From Piscinibacter sp. (GTDB lineage Bacteria; Pseudomonadota; Gammaproteobacteria; Burkholderiales; Burkholderiaceae_C): a DNA stretch of 64,000 bases. Location of the stretch: the NCBI GenBank assembly GCA_017983795.1, contig JAGOAS010000021.1:26267-90266 (forward strand), in the 5' to 3' direction. Both the position numbers and the translations under genes were made by a program. The notes under the pieces are model-generated. The model was not told the DNA's origin. It saw nothing but the letters and a program-made list of their open reading frames with translations, and searched no databases. This document shows positions 1-10,836 of this stretch, one piece after another; the stretch's first letter is position 1, and the number at the start of each line of letters is the position of its first letter.

Positions 1-435
1 AAGAAGAGCCGCAGCGAAGGCTTCGGCCCCGAGGTCAAGCGCCGCATCATGATCGGCACCTACGTGCTCTCGCACGGCTACTACGACGCCTACTACCTGC
101 AGGCGCAGAAGCTGCGCCGCATGATCGCCGACGACTTCCAGCGCTGCTTCACGCAGTGCGACCTGATCGCCGGCCCGGTGGCGCCGAGCGTCGCCTGGAA
201 GATCGGCGCGCAGGGCGACGATCCGGTCGCCGCCTACCTCGCCGACATCTTCACCCTGCCGGCCAGCCTGGCCGGCCTGCCCGGCATGAGCGTTCCGGCC
301 GGCTTCGGCGAGGCGAGCATGCCGGTCGGCCTGCAGCTGATCGGCAACTACTTCCAGGAAGGCGCGCTGCTGCACGCCGCGCACGCCTTCCAGCAGGCCA
401 CCGACTGGCACGCGCGCGCGCCGGCCGGCTTCTGA
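1..435 (+). CDS. gatA: Asp-tRNA(Asn)/Glu-tRNA(Gln) amidotransferase subunit A, C-terminal part
   Basis: The window opens inside this gene; the reading frame is open from base 1 to a TGA at 433-435. The visible part is the last ~144 residues of an amidase-signature protein. It has the GatA-type stretches [13 protein letters not shown] and YYLQAQKLR and the end typical of GatA ([15 protein letters not shown]). GatA releases ammonia from glutamine for transamidation of misacylated Glu-tRNA(Gln) or Asp-tRNA(Asn) in the GatCAB complex. gatB follows after 8 bases, the usual gatCAB operon order. The catalytic Ser-cisSer-Lys triad lies upstream of the window and cannot be checked. Confidence 0.95.
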   Translation, partial: KKSRSEGFGPEVKRRIMIGTYVLSHGYYDAYYLQAQKLRRMIADDFQRCFTQCDLIAGPVAPSVAWKIGAQGDDPVAAYLADIFTLPASLAGLPGMSVPAGFGEASMPVGLQLIGNYFQEGALLHAAHAFQQATDWHARAPAGF

Positions 436-443
436 ACAGCAGC

Positions 444-1892
444 ATGAGCAGCCCCCAACTCATCCGCGGCTACGAGGTCGTCATCGGCATCGAGACGCAC
501 GCCCAGCTCTCCACGCGCTCGAAGATCTTCAGCGGCTCGAGCACGCAGTTCGGCGCCGCGCCGAACACGCAGGCTTCGCCGGTGGACCTGGCGCTGCCCG
601 GCACGCTGCCGGTGATGAACCGCGGTGCGGTCGAGCGTGCCATCCGCTTCGGCCTGGCGGTCGGCGCCACGGTCGCGCCGCTGTCGATCTTCGCGCGCAA
701 GAACTACTTCTACCCCGACCTGCCCAAGGGCTACCAGATCAGCCAGTACGAGATCCCGGTCGTGCAGGGCGGCGAGGTGGAGTTCTTCATCGGCGAGCAG
801 CGCCATGTCGTGCACCTGACGCGCGCCCACCTCGAGGAAGACGCCGGCAAGTCGCTGCACGAGGACTACCACGGCCAGACCGGCATCGACCTGAACCGCG
901 CCGGCACGCCGCTGCTGGAGATCGTCACCGAGCCCGACATGCGCAGCAGCGCGGAGGCCGCCGCCTACGCGCGCGCGCTGCACGCGCTGGTGGTGTGGCT
1001 GGAGATCTGCGACGGCAACATGCAGGAAGGCTCGTTCCGCTGCGACGCCAACGTGTCGGTGCGCAAGCCCGGTGCGCCCTTCGGCACGCGGCGCGAGATC
1101 AAGAACCTGAACAGCTTCAAGTTCCTGCAGCAGGCGATCGACTTCGAGGTGCAGTGGCAGATCGACCTGATCGAGGACGGCGGCAAGGTCGAGCAGGCCA
1201 CCGTGCTGTTCGACCCCGACAGCGGCGAGACGCGCGCCATGCGCAGCAAGGAAGACGCGCACGACTACCGCTACTTCCCCGACCCCGACCTGCCGCCGCT
1301 CGTGATCGCGCCCGAGTGGGTGGCGCGTGTGAAGGCCGACATGCCCGAGCTGCCGCGCGCCATGGGCGAGCGTTTCCAGCGCGATTACGGCCTGCCCGCC
1401 TACGACGCGGCGATGATGACGCAGGGCAAGGCCATGGGCGCCTTCTTCGAAGCCGCGGCCAAGGCCTGCGGCCAACCCAAGCTGGTGGCCAACTGGCTGA
1501 TGGGCGAGGTGTCGCGGCGCCTCAACGCCGAAGACCGGTTGATCGAGGCCAGCCCGGTGAGCGCGGCGCAGCTGGCCGCGATGATCGGCCGCATCGCCGA
1601 CGGCACGATCTCCAACAACGGCGCGAAGCAGGTCTTCGACGCGCTCTGGACCGGCCAGGGCAGCGAGGTCGATGCGGTCATCGAGGCCAAGGGCCTGAAG
1701 CAGATGTCCGACAGCGGCGAGCTGGAACGCATCCTCGACGAGGTGCTCGCGGCCAACGCCAAGTCGGTGGAGGAATACCGCGCCGGCAAGGACAAGGCCT
1801 TCAACGCCCTGGTCGGCCAGGCCATGAAGGCGACCAAGGGCAAGGCCAACCCGGCCCAGGTCAACGAGCTGCTGAAGAAGAAGCTCGGCTGA
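444..1892 (+). CDS. gatB: Asp-tRNA(Asn)/Glu-tRNA(Gln) amidotransferase subunit B
   Basis: A 482-residue protein, normal length for GatB. The ATG at 444 begins [22 protein letters not shown], which matches the family N-terminus; the open frame continues upstream into gatA, but that extension is only a shadow. The GatB signature lies around residues 135-155 ([16 protein letters not shown]), followed by the kinase-type core ([29 protein letters not shown]). The C-terminal GatB/YqeY tail domain begins near residue 330. The protein activates the mischarged tRNA by phosphorylation and takes ammonia from GatA. The gene is translated just after gatA and runs convergently into the DUF4124 gene with a 9-bp gap. 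Confidence 0.97.
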   Translation: MSSPQLIRGYEVVIGIETHAQLSTRSKIFSGSSTQFGAAPNTQASPVDLALPGTLPVMNRGAVERAIRFGLAVGATVAPLSIFARKNYFYPDLPKGYQISQYEIPVVQGGEVEFFIGEQRHVVHLTRAHLEEDAGKSLHEDYHGQTGIDLNRAGTPLLEIVTEPDMRSSAEAAAYARALHALVVWLEICDGNMQEGSFRCDANVSVRKPGAPFGTRREIKNLNSFKFLQQAIDFEVQWQIDLIEDGGKVEQATVLFDPDSGETRAMRSKEDAHDYRYFPDPDLPPLVIAPEWVARVKADMPELPRAMGERFQRDYGLPAYDAAMMTQGKAMGAFFEAAAKACGQPKLVANWLMGEVSRRLNAEDRLIEASPVSAAQLAAMIGRIADGTISNNGAKQVFDALWTGQGSEVDAVIEAKGLKQMSDSGELERILDEVLAANAKSVEEYRAGKDKAFNALVGQAMKATKGKANPAQVNELLKKKLG

Positions 1893-1901
1893 TCGCGGCC
1901 C

Positions 1902-2618
1902 TTACGGCTTGGCCGTCTTGGGCTTGGCCGGCGCCGAAGCCGGCGCCTCCGCGCTGGCGATGATGCCCATCGAGCCGGGCTGGGCGCCCGACCACAGCTT
2001 GCGCAGCCGTTCGAGTTCCTCGTCGTACAGCTTGGTGACGCGCACCATCTCGGCCTTCTGGTTGGCCACGAGGCTGCGCTGCGCCTCGGTGGTGGCGTCG
2101 TTCGCGTCGATCTGCTGCTTGAGCTTGGCCGGCAGCGGCTTGCCGACGTAGAACTCGGTCTCGTCCATCAGCGGCTTGCGCTCCTTCTCCAGGGCGGCCA
2201 GGCGCTGTTCGGACGCCTTGATGCCGGTGCGCAGGCTGTCCAGCGCCGCTTCACGCGCCTTGTCGTGCGCCTTCTGGTTCGGGAATCGCGCCAGCAGGTT
2301 GCGGTCGCGCCGGATCGCCTCGCGCTGCTGGGCGCGCGCCAGCGCTTCCTCCTGCTGCTTCGCTTCCATCGCGGCGCGCTCGTCGGAGGTCAGCTCGGGC
2401 GTACGCAGGCCGCGCGTCGAGCCGTCGGAGTTCAGGATGCGCTGCTCTTTCGAGGCGCACTCCGGAATCGGGCGATCCAGCACGACGGTGCGGCCGTTGA
2501 CCACGCAGCTGTAGATCGCCCCCGGCTTCTTCTGCTCCTGCGCCAGCGCTGCGGCGGGCGCAGCCGCGATCGCCGCCGCGAGGGGCGTGGCTGCCAGCAG
2601 TCGGGCCAGGGCGTGCAC
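1902..2618 (-). CDS. DUF4124-type secreted protein with coiled-coil region
   Basis: Predicted 238 residues starting at a GTG at 2618. I chose this start because it follows the pyrE stop by one base and has GGAG six bases upstream, inside the last pyrE codons. The longer frame to 2663 would overlap pyrE by 44 bases. Residues 1-27 look like a Sec signal peptide ending in an Ala-rich AAALAQ cleavage site. A short DUF4124-like segment follows (IYSCVVNGRTVVLDRPIPEC, two Cys). The remainder is charged, Ala/Glu/Lys/Arg-rich and probably helical or coiled coil, with an Ala/Pro/Lys tail. The function is unknown. It is probably co-transcribed with pyrE. Confidence 0.75.
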   Translation of the reverse strand: MHALARLLAATPLAAAIAAAPAAALAQEQKKPGAIYSCVVNGRTVVLDRPIPECASKEQRILNSDGSTRGLRTPELTSDERAAMEAKQQEEALARAQQREAIRRDRNLLARFPNQKAHDKAREAALDSLRTGIKASEQRLAALEKERKPLMDETEFYVGKPLPAKLKQQIDANDATTEAQRSLVANQKAEMVRVTKLYDEELERLRKLWSGAQPGSMGIIASAEAPASAPAKPKTAKP

Positions 2619-2619
2619 G

Positions 2620-3297
2620 TCAGACTCCGTAGCGTTCTCGGTAGGCGGAAACCGCCGCGACATGGGCCTGGAGGCCGGCGTCGGCGGTTGAATTCAAGTA
2701 TTGCAGCAAGTCGGCGAGCGTCGCGATCGCCGCCACCGGCAGGGCAAGCTTTTGCTGGACATACTGCACGGCCGACCAGGGCGCGTCAGCGCCGTTCTCG
2801 GTGGCCTTCTCCTGCCGATCCAGCGCGATGGCCACGCCGCAGGGCGTGGCGCCCGCCGCCTGGATCATCGAGATGGATTCGCGCACCGAGGTTCCTGCCG
2901 AGATGACGTCATCGACGATGAGAACGCGGCCGGCCACCTTCGCGCCGACCAGCGTGCCGCCCTCGCCGTGATCTTTGGCTTCCTTGCGGTTGTAGGCGAA
3001 GGGCACGTTGCGGCCGAGCCGCGCCAGCTCGATGGCCACCGCCGCCGCCAGCGTGATGCCCTTGTAGGCCGGGCCGAACAGCATGTCGAAGGGCAGCCCG
3101 GACGCCAGCAGGCGGCGTGCATAGAATTCCGCGAGGCGGCCGAGCTTGGCGCCGTCGTCGAACAGGCCGGCATTGAAGAAGTAGGGCGACAGCCGGCCGG
3201 CCTTGGTCTTGAATTCGCCGAAGCGCAGCACGCCGGCATCGACCGCAAACCTCACGAAGTCCTGGGCCAGGGGATCGGTGGCGGGGCTCGTCGTCAT
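2620..3297 (-). CDS. pyrE: Orotate phosphoribosyltransferase
   Basis: 225 residues from ATG 3297 ([20 protein letters not shown]), close to the family length of ~213. The 67 codons upstream in the same frame lie inside the xth gene on the other strand and are ignored. Key features are the orotate-site region ([16 protein letters not shown]), [21 protein letters not shown] and the PRPP-binding loop [13 protein letters not shown]. The enzyme joins orotate to PRPP to make OMP in de novo pyrimidine synthesis. It is divergent from xth, with only 13 bases between the start codons, so the two share one short control region. The secreted DUF4124 gene follows directly. Confidence 0.97.
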   Translation of the reverse strand: MTTSPATDPLAQDFVRFAVDAGVLRFGEFKTKAGRLSPYFFNAGLFDDGAKLGRLAEFYARRLLASGLPFDMLFGPAYKGITLAAAVAIELARLGRNVPFAYNRKEAKDHGEGGTLVGAKVAGRVLIVDDVISAGTSVRESISMIQAAGATPCGVAIALDRQEKATENGADAPWSAVQYVQQKLALPVAAIATLADLLQYLNSTADAGLQAHVAAVSAYRERYGV

Positions 3298-3310
3298 CGG
3301 AGGGTTTCTC

Positions 3311-4096
3311 GTGTTCCGTCTCGTCACGCTCAATCTGAACGGCATCCGCTCGGCAGCGACCAAGGGCTTCGAGGCCTGGGCCGAAGGCGTGGCGGCCGAT
3401 TGTATGGGGGTGCAGGAGGTCAAGGCGCAGGCCGCCGACGTGGCCGGCCGCTTCGAGAGCGTGGCCGGCCTTGCCGGGCACTTCCACTTCGCCGACAAGA
3501 AGGGCTACTCGGGCGTGGGCCTGTATACGCGCAAGAAACCCAGCGCGGTGATCACCGGCATCGGCAACCCCGAGTTCGACGCCGAGGGCCGCTACGTCGA
3601 GGCGCGCTACGACAACGCGCGGCGCAAGCTGTCCATCATCAGCTGCTACTTCCCGAGCGGCTCCAGCGGCGAGGAGCGCCAGCAGGCCAAGTTCCGCTTC
3701 CTCGCCCTGATGGCGCCGCACCTCGTCAAGCTCAAGGCCGAGCGCGAGTTCATCCTGGTCGGCGACGTCAACATCGCCCACAAGGAGATCGACCTCAAGA
3801 ACTGGAAGAGCAACCAGAAGAACAGCGGCTTCCTGCCCGAGGAGCGCGCCTGGATGAGCGAGCTGCTCGACGGCATCGGCCTGGTGGACGTCTTCCGCAC
3901 GCTCAACCCGCACCCCGAGCAGTACACGTGGTGGAGCAACCGCGGCCAGGCCTGGGCGAAGAACGTGGGCTGGCGGCTCGACTACCACCTCGCCACGCCG
4001 GCGATCGCCGCCAAGGCACGCAGCGAGCACATCTACCTCGAGCAGCGTTTCTCCGACCACGCGCCGCTGGTGATCGACTACGACTTCACACTCTGA
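3311..4096 (+). CDS. xth: Exodeoxyribonuclease III (AP endonuclease)
   Basis: 261 residues from a GTG at 3311, chosen because GGAGG (3299-3303) lies seven bases before it and the protein then begins with the family motif ([14 protein letters not shown]). The endonuclease/exonuclease/phosphatase fold is complete. It has Asn in NLNGIR, metal-binding Glu in [16 protein letters not shown] (catalytic Asp and Asn), [15 protein letters not shown] and the final SDHAPL Asp-His pair. It cleaves DNA 5' to abasic sites and degrades 3' ends in base-excision repair. It is divergent from pyrE, with the two start codons 13 bases apart. A 72-bp gap separates it from the next gene. Confidence 0.96.
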   Translation: MFRLVTLNLNGIRSAATKGFEAWAEGVAADCMGVQEVKAQAADVAGRFESVAGLAGHFHFADKKGYSGVGLYTRKKPSAVITGIGNPEFDAEGRYVEARYDNARRKLSIISCYFPSGSSGEERQQAKFRFLALMAPHLVKLKAEREFILVGDVNIAHKEIDLKNWKSNQKNSGFLPEERAWMSELLDGIGLVDVFRTLNPHPEQYTWWSNRGQAWAKNVGWRLDYHLATPAIAAKARSEHIYLEQRFSDHAPLVIDYDFTL

Positions 4097-4168
4097 GTTC
4101 GCGTTGCGCTCCGTCAACGCCGCGCGCGCCCGGCCCCCTAGGCTCGCGCGACGGGATCCGGACCGCTC

Positions 4169-6244
4169 ATGGACATCACGCGCTCAGCGCAACTCCGCTC
4201 ATGGCTTGCGCTGTTGCCGCCGCTGGCGGCGCTGGCGGTGCAGCTGCTGCTGTGGTCGCTGATCCAGCCCTACGTCTGGTTTCTCTTCTACCCCGCGGTG
4301 TTCATCAGCTCGTGGATCGGCGGGTTCCGTGCCGGCCTGGGTGCCACCGCCCTGTCGACGCTGATCGTGCTGTGGTTCTTCGTGCCGCCGACCCACGCAC
4401 TGCTCAAGGGCGAACCGCGGGCCTGGTTTCCGACCGTGGTCTTCGTGGCCATGGGCGTGCTGTTCAGCATCTTCCATGAACGGCTGCGGCGCAGCGAGCG
4501 CCGTTCGCGCGACAGCGAGGCGCAGGCGCGCTCCATGCTCGAAAGCGTGCGCCAGGGTGCCACGGTCTTCGAGGCCACCAACGAGGCCATCACGGTGACC
4601 GACACGGCGGCGCGGATCGTCGCCGTCAACGCCGCCTTCAGCACCATCACCGGCTTCGCGGCCGGCGAGGCGCTCGGCGCGACGCCGCGCATCCACCGTT
4701 CCGGCCGCCAGGACAAGGACTTCTACGAGCGCATGTGGCACAGCCTGCAGACCACGGGGCAGTGGCAGGGCGAGATCTGGAACCGGCGCAAGAACGGCGA
4801 GACCTACCCGGCGTGGGAGAACATCAGCGCGGTGCGCGACGCCGACGGCACGGTCAGCCACTACGTGTCGATGCTGTCGGACATCACCGCCCTCAAGCAG
4901 GCCGAGGAACAGCTGCGCCACATGGCCTTGCACGACGTGCTCACCGGGCTGCCCAACCGCCGCCTGCTCGCCGAGAACCTCGAGAGCGCCCTGGCGCGCG
5001 CCCAGCGGCACGGACACCGGCTGGCGCTGCTGTTCCTGGATCTCGATCGCTTCAAGCTGGTGAACGACACGCTGGGCCACGCCGCCGGGGACGAGCTGCT
5101 CGGGGAGGTCGCGCGCCGCCTGCGCGCCGCCGTGCGGCAGGAGGACCTGATCGCACGCCTGGGCGGCGACGAGTTCACCGTGGTGCTCGAGGAACTGCAG
5201 CACCCCGACAACGCCGCCCACCTGGCCAGGAAGCTGATCGAGGCCGTGGCGCGGCCGATGCAGCTGTGCGGGCGCGAGCTGACGCCGTCGACCAGCGTGG
5301 GCATCGCCATCTATCCGGACGACGCCCGCTCGGCCGCCGATCTGAGCAAGGCGGCCGACGCCGCGATGTACCGCGCCAAGCAGCGCGGCCGGCACACCTT
5401 CGAGTTCTATACGCCCGAGATCACGGCGGAGGCCATGGAGCGGCTGGCCATCGAGAACGACCTGCGCCGCGCGCTGGCCCGCGGCGAGCTGCTGCTGTAC
5501 TTCCAGCCGCAGGTGGCCTTGCGCAGCGGCCGCATCCTCGGCTTCGAGGCGCTGCTGCGCTGGAATCATCCCGAGCGCGGCCTGCTGCTGCCGGACCAGT
5601 TCATCCCGATCGCCGAGGAATGCGGCCTGATCCATGCCCTGGGCGGCTGGGCCATCGACGCGGCCTGCGCGCAGGCACGCCGCTGGGCGGACGCCGGACT
5701 GAACCCGCAGCGCATCGCCGTGAACGTGTCGGGCAGCCAGCTGCTGCACAAGCACCTGATCGAGACGGTGCGCGCCGCGATGGCCGAGCATCGCATCACG
5801 CCCGGCGAGCTGGACCTCGAACTCGAGATCACCGAGAGCGTCCTGCAGTCGGCCTCGCGCAGCGCGCCGGTGCTGAGGCAGCTGCGCGAGCTGGGCGTGC
5901 GCATCGCGATCGACGACTTCGGCACCGGCTATTCCTCGCTGGGCGTGCTGAAGCACATGCCCATCGACACCCTGAAGATCGACCGGCTGTTCATCCGCAA
6001 CGCACCCGACGACAGCGACGCACAGGCCATCGCCAAGGCCATGATCGTGATGGCGCACGGGCTGGGGCTGCACGTGGTGGCCGAAGGCGTGGAGACGCCC
6101 GCGCAGTGCCGCTTCCTGCTGGAGCAGGGCTGCGACGAAGTGCAGGGCCACCTGTATTCCCCGGCCCTGCCCGGCGACGAGGTGCCGGCCCTGATGGCGC
6201 ACCACGCGGCAGGGTTGCCCTGGCCCGACACGACGCACCACTGA
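4169..6244 (+). CDS. DUF4118-PAS-GGDEF-EAL cyclic-di-GMP protein
   Basis: 691 residues. The N-terminus (about 10-110) has several membrane segments of the KdpD-like DUF4118 type (FLFYPAVFISSWIGG). A PAS domain covers about 130-250. GGDEF begins near 252 (HDVLTGLPNRRLL) with an intact active site RLGGDEF near 330. The EAL domain begins near 430 and keeps the usual catalytic set: FEALLRW (~458), NVSGSQL, LEITES, DDFGTGYSSL (~582), KIDRLF and AEGVET. Both cyclase and phosphodiesterase activity therefore look possible, unlike the second GGDEF/EAL protein of this window (40359-42680). The PAS ligand is unknown. It appears to be a single-gene unit before gdhA. Confidence 0.95.
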   Translation: MDITRSAQLRSWLALLPPLAALAVQLLLWSLIQPYVWFLFYPAVFISSWIGGFRAGLGATALSTLIVLWFFVPPTHALLKGEPRAWFPTVVFVAMGVLFSIFHERLRRSERRSRDSEAQARSMLESVRQGATVFEATNEAITVTDTAARIVAVNAAFSTITGFAAGEALGATPRIHRSGRQDKDFYERMWHSLQTTGQWQGEIWNRRKNGETYPAWENISAVRDADGTVSHYVSMLSDITALKQAEEQLRHMALHDVLTGLPNRRLLAENLESALARAQRHGHRLALLFLDLDRFKLVNDTLGHAAGDELLGEVARRLRAAVRQEDLIARLGGDEFTVVLEELQHPDNAAHLARKLIEAVARPMQLCGRELTPSTSVGIAIYPDDARSAADLSKAADAAMYRAKQRGRHTFEFYTPEITAEAMERLAIENDLRRALARGELLLYFQPQVALRSGRILGFEALLRWNHPERGLLLPDQFIPIAEECGLIHALGGWAIDAACAQARRWADAGLNPQRIAVNVSGSQLLHKHLIETVRAAMAEHRITPGELDLELEITESVLQSASRSAPVLRQLRELGVRIAIDDFGTGYSSLGVLKHMPIDTLKIDRLFIRNAPDDSDAQAIAKAMIVMAHGLGLHVVAEGVETPAQCRFLLEQGCDEVQGHLYSPALPGDEVPALMAHHAAGLPWPDTTHH

Positions 6245-6299
6245 AGTGCACGCAGACGCACCAGCATTGGCATCAAGCACCAAGTAAGGTCGCAAAACA

Positions 6300-6305
6300 G
6301 ATAAT
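6300..6305 (+). promoter_or_regulatory. Possible -10 element upstream of gdhA
   Basis: GATAAT (one mismatch to TATAAT) lies in the most AT-rich part of the 98-bp gap before gdhA, 37 bases before the start codon. No convincing -35 hexamer is visible at 16-18 bases upstream, so this is a weak call. Confidence 0.3.
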
Positions 6306-6342
6306 TTGGGGCATTCCCACCCCTCCAACCCCCGCCAGACCC

Positions 6343-7689
<1,347 letters not shown>

Positions 7690-7695
7690 GGCCGC

Positions 7696-8379
7696 TCACG
7701 GCAGCGCGCCGAGCACGCGCAGCAGCCACTGGTTGAGCGCGCCGATCTCGTCGGGGCACACCGAGTGCTCCATCGGGTACTCGTGCCACTCGACCGCGTG
7801 GCCGAGCGCCGCCAGCGCATCGCGCGAGGCGCGGCCGCGCGCCGGCGCGACGATCTCGTCCTCGCTGCCGTGCGCCAGGAAGATGGGCACGTCACGGTTC
7901 GCTTCGCTGCGCTCGGCCGCGGTGCTGTCGGCCAGCGGCAGGTAGCCCGACATGCCCGCCAGCCCGGCCAGGCGCTCGGGGTAGCGCAGCCCGGTCAGCA
8001 GCGTCATCGCGCAGCCCTGCGAGAAGCCGGCCAGCGCGATGCGATGGGCGGCGATGCCGCGTTCGCGCTCGCGGTCGATCAGCGCGGCGATCGCCTGCGC
8101 CGATTCGCGCAGGCCGGCTTCGTCTTCGCGGCGCTGCAGATCGGCGCCGAGGATGTCGTACCAGGCGCGCATGCGGTAGCCGCCGTTGATCGTCACCGGC
8201 CGCACCGGCGCGTGCGGGAAGACGAAGCGCACCGCGCCGACGGCCGAGAGGTCGAGCGCCTCGGCCACCGGCACGAAGTCGCTGCCGTCGGCGCCCAGGC
8301 CGTGCAGCACGATCACGCTGGCCACCGGGTGCTCGCCGGTGGCGCCTTCCAGGGTTTCGAGTTCGGGGCTGATGGTCAT
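7696..8379 (-). CDS. Phospholipase/carboxylesterase family serine hydrolase
   Basis: 227 residues of the alpha/beta-hydrolase fold, usual length for the YpfH/EstB-type carboxylesterases. The oxyanion segment is LHGLGADGSDF, the nucleophile is Ser in GFSQG (near residue 120), the acid is Asp in HGSEDEIV and the base is the His of PMEHSV. It probably hydrolyses short acyl esters in the cytoplasm; no signal peptide is present. It sits between gdhA (convergent) and the aromatic hydroxylase gene (same strand, 43 bp upstream). A -10-like CAGAAT lies six bases before the ATG, so it may have its own leaderless transcript. Confidence 0.9.
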   Translation of the reverse strand: MTISPELETLEGATGEHPVASVIVLHGLGADGSDFVPVAEALDLSAVGAVRFVFPHAPVRPVTINGGYRMRAWYDILGADLQRREDEAGLRESAQAIAALIDRERERGIAAHRIALAGFSQGCAMTLLTGLRYPERLAGLAGMSGYLPLADSTAAERSEANRDVPIFLAHGSEDEIVAPARGRASRDALAALGHAVEWHEYPMEHSVCPDEIGALNQWLLRVLGALP

Positions 8380-8385
8380 GGCGCC

Positions 8386-8391
8386 ATTCTG
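8386..8391 (-). promoter_or_regulatory. -10-like hexamer 6 nt before the esterase start
   Basis: CAGAAT on the minus strand ends six bases before the ATG at 8379, a spacing that would put transcription start at the start codon. No clear -35 is seen. It is one of ten similar cases in this window. Confidence 0.35.
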
Positions 8392-8422
8392 ACCGCTGCC
8401 CGAGGGCTGCAGCGCCCGCCGC

Positions 8423-10330
8423 TCAGCCGCGCACGCGCAGGATGGCGCCGAAGTAGGCCGTCAGTTCGTCGCGCGAGTGCAGCGGCAGCACGTGGCCGAC
8501 ATACTGGTCGGGCCGCACGATGACCACGCAGCCGGCGGCGCGATCGATGCCGCGCATCGCGAAGATGTCCTCGCCGCGCTTGAGGTCCGCGCAGAAGATC
8601 TTCTCGTAGTCGGTGAGCCCGTAGCGGCCCACCGCCGGGCGCAGCAGCGTGGGCATCGCCGCGTGGTCGAGCTCGCGGAAGCCCTGCTGGAAGACGGCGC
8701 GGGTGTCGATCACCGCGTCGATGTCCTCGCCCGCCACGGTGTGGCGGCGCAGCGGCGAGGCCCGGTCGTGCTCGAGCCAGTCGCACAGATTGGCGACGGC
8801 GCCGCCCGGCGTGCCCGCATCGCCGGCCGGCGCGAAGATGAAGAGGCGGAAACGCGCGTCGGCCGCTATGCAGTGGCCCAGGTGCATGGGCTTGGCGTCG
8901 GCCAGGCGCACCACCGGCGCCGAGTGGAAGCGCTTGCCGATGTCGAAGCCCGTGGCGAGCCGCTGGTGCGTGGGCGCGCCCGTCAACGCACTGCGCTCGT
9001 ACTGGATGGTCAGCCCGCAGGTGAAAGGCAGGTTGGCGACGAACTCGCGCGCCACGCGCGGCAGGCCGTCTGCGCCGTCGTCCGCGGCGCGGGCGCCGAC
9101 CACGCGCGCCCACTTGTGGTCGAACTCCACCAGGCCCTTGGCCGCGGCGCGCCGCTCGCCGGAGTAGCTGTGCAGCAGCGCCGGCTCGGCGCGGCCGGTC
9201 AGCACCGCGATCAGCTTCCAGCCGAGGTTGAAGGTGTCACCCATCGACACGTTCATGCCCTGCCCGGCCTTGGGGCTGTGGGTGTGGCAGGCGTCACCGG
9301 CCAGCATCACGCGCGGCGCGCGCGTCGCCACCTGCGCCTCGGGCACGTCGTCGAACTTGTCGGTCAGGCGGTGGCCGATCTCGTAGATCGACCACCAGAC
9401 CACTTCCTTCACGTCGAGCGCGAACGGCCGGAAGATGCGCTGCGCACGGGCGATGATGTCGGCGGCACCCATGCCGCGCTCGGCCACGCGCTCGTGCTCG
9501 CCCAAGGCGTCGAGCTCGACGTACAGGCGCACCAGATGCCCGCCCTCGCGCGGCAGCACCATCAGGATGCCCTCGTCCTTGGAGCGCACGAAGGACTTCA
9601 TGCGCCAGTCGGGGAAGTCGGTGGTGGCCAGCACATCCATCACGCCCCAGGCCTGGTGCGCCGCATCGCCGTGCAGCGCGCCGCCGATGGCCGCGCGCAC
9701 GTTGGAGCGCGCGCCGTCGCAGCCGATCACATAGTTGGCGCGCACGGTCGCCGTCTGGCCCTCGCGGCCGGGCGCGGTGTGCTCCAGCGTGACGGTCACC
9801 GGGTACTCGGCGGCGGCCGGGTCGATGCGCAGGTCGGCCACCTTCAGGCCGTAGTCGGGCTCGAGCCGCGTCGGCGAGTGGCGCATCACGTCGAGGAACA
9901 TGTCGTGCACGCGCGCCTGGTTGATCAGCACGTGCGGCATCTCGGAGATGCCGTCGGGCACGTCCTGCACGCGCGCGACGCGCGTCAGCGGATCGCTGCC
10001 GCCGGGCGCCCAGAAGGTGGTCTCGTTGATCCACACCGACTCGCGCGCCACCTTCTCGCCGAAGCCGAAGGCCTGGAACATCTCCATCGAGCGCACGCTG
10101 ATGCCGTCGGCCTGGCCCTTCTCCATGGGCCCGAGCTTGGGCTCGACCAGCAGGGTGCGGATCCGCGGCACGCGCGCCAGCTGCGCGGCCAGGCACAGGC
10201 CGGCCGGGCCCGAGCCGGCGATCAGCACGTCGACCGTCTGCGGCAGGGGGTCGCCGGCGCGGCGGCAGCCCGGCGCCGCCGGCAGGACATCGGGATCGCC
10301 GGGATGGAAGCCGTTGGTGTGGAATTGCAT
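8423..10330 (-). CDS. mobA: FAD-dependent aromatic hydroxylase, 3-hydroxybenzoate 4-monooxygenase-like
   Basis: 635 residues, the size of the phenol hydroxylase/MobA class and longer than the ~400-residue PobA type. It has the FAD dinucleotide motif GSGPAG near 40, the mid-protein CDGARSNVR (DG motif) and GDACHTHSPKAGQGMN (GD motif). A C-terminal thioredoxin-like domain is typical of phenol hydroxylases. It hydroxylates a phenolic ring with NAD(P)H and oxygen. 3-Hydroxybenzoate is inferred because the divergent neighbour is a MarR regulator, the mobA/mobR arrangement known from Comamonas testosteroni. No ring-cleavage genes are in the window. The start at 10330 leaves a short gap to the operator-like palindromes. 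Confidence 0.82.
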   Translation of the reverse strand: MQFHTNGFHPGDPDVLPAAPGCRRAGDPLPQTVDVLIAGSGPAGLCLAAQLARVPRIRTLLVEPKLGPMEKGQADGISVRSMEMFQAFGFGEKVARESVWINETTFWAPGGSDPLTRVARVQDVPDGISEMPHVLINQARVHDMFLDVMRHSPTRLEPDYGLKVADLRIDPAAAEYPVTVTLEHTAPGREGQTATVRANYVIGCDGARSNVRAAIGGALHGDAAHQAWGVMDVLATTDFPDWRMKSFVRSKDEGILMVLPREGGHLVRLYVELDALGEHERVAERGMGAADIIARAQRIFRPFALDVKEVVWWSIYEIGHRLTDKFDDVPEAQVATRAPRVMLAGDACHTHSPKAGQGMNVSMGDTFNLGWKLIAVLTGRAEPALLHSYSGERRAAAKGLVEFDHKWARVVGARAADDGADGLPRVAREFVANLPFTCGLTIQYERSALTGAPTHQRLATGFDIGKRFHSAPVVRLADAKPMHLGHCIAADARFRLFIFAPAGDAGTPGGAVANLCDWLEHDRASPLRRHTVAGEDIDAVIDTRAVFQQGFRELDHAAMPTLLRPAVGRYGLTDYEKIFCADLKRGEDIFAMRGIDRAAGCVVIVRPDQYVGHVLPLHSRDELTAYFGAILRVRG

Positions 10331-10359
10331 GCTGGTCCTCGAGGTGCCGTCCGGCTACG

Positions 10360-10383
10360 ATACGCATGCATATGGTAAGCATA
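10360..10383. promoter_or_regulatory. Overlapping palindromes in the mobA-mobR gap (probable MarR operator)
   Basis: ATACGCATGCATAT at 10360-10373 is a palindrome with one mismatched pair of seven. A second imperfect one, TATGGTAAGCATA, covers 10371-10383. They lie 30 bases from the mobA start and overlap the annotated mobR start codon. The position and half-site style fit MarR-family autoregulation and repression of mobA relieved by the aromatic substrate. That assignment is by context, not by a tested site. Confidence 0.6.
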
Positions 10384-10827
10384 CATACTAAAGCCGTCAA
10401 AGGCAGGGATCCGACCGAGATGGCCGGCCACCTGATCCGGCGGCTGCACCAGCAGTCGACCCAGGTCTTCCAGGCGCGCACGCAGGCCGCCGGCTTCGAC
10501 CTCACCTCGGTGCAGTTCGCGGCGCTCGACGGCATCGAGCGACAGCCCGGCATCGACCAGGCCAGCCTGGCCGCGGCCATCAGCTTCGACCGCGCCACCA
10601 TCGGCGGCGTGATCGACCGGCTGGAGCAGAAGGGCCTGGTGGAGCGCGCGGTCAGCGCCCAGGATCGGCGCGCGCGCCAGCTGCAGCTGACGGCCGCAGG
10701 CGTGCAGCTGCTGGCCGCCTGCCGGCCGGTGGTCGAGGCCCTGCAGGCCGAGATCCTGGCGCCGCTCTCGGCGGCCGAGCGCAAGAGCTTGCTGGCGCTG
10801 GCGCGCAAGGCACTCGGGCTGGGCTGA
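10366..10827 (+). CDS. mobR: MarR-family regulator, MobR-like
   Basis: 153 residues if started at ATG 10366. A winged-helix MarR fold is visible: LTSVQFAALDGIERQPGIDQ, recognition region ISFDRATIGGVIDRLEQKGLVER and the wing SAQDRRARQLQLT. It is divergent from the aromatic hydroxylase and probably represses it until the aromatic ligand binds. The start is uncertain. The operator-like palindromes overlap this ATG, and an ATG at 10420 (MAGHLIRRLHQQ, 135 residues) would leave them in a true intergenic region. GTG 10375 is a third option. Confidence 0.85.
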   Translation: MHMVSIHTKAVKGRDPTEMAGHLIRRLHQQSTQVFQARTQAAGFDLTSVQFAALDGIERQPGIDQASLAAAISFDRATIGGVIDRLEQKGLVERAVSAQDRRARQLQLTAAGVQLLAACRPVVEALQAEILAPLSAAERKSLLALARKALGLG

Positions 10828-10836
10828 GGCCGGCCC

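Noticed and set aside
156-443. Upstream extension of the gatB frame over the gatA gene
   Set aside because: It lies in another frame of gatA, is Arg/Pro-rich as shadows are, and the family N-terminus starts at 444.
4199-6328. Very long minus-strand open frame opposite the GGDEF/EAL gene (and similar long antisense frames elsewhere)
   Set aside because: High-GC codon bias leaves the antisense frame open; composition is His/Arg/Gln/Ala-rich and no domain is visible, while the sense frame is a full domain protein.
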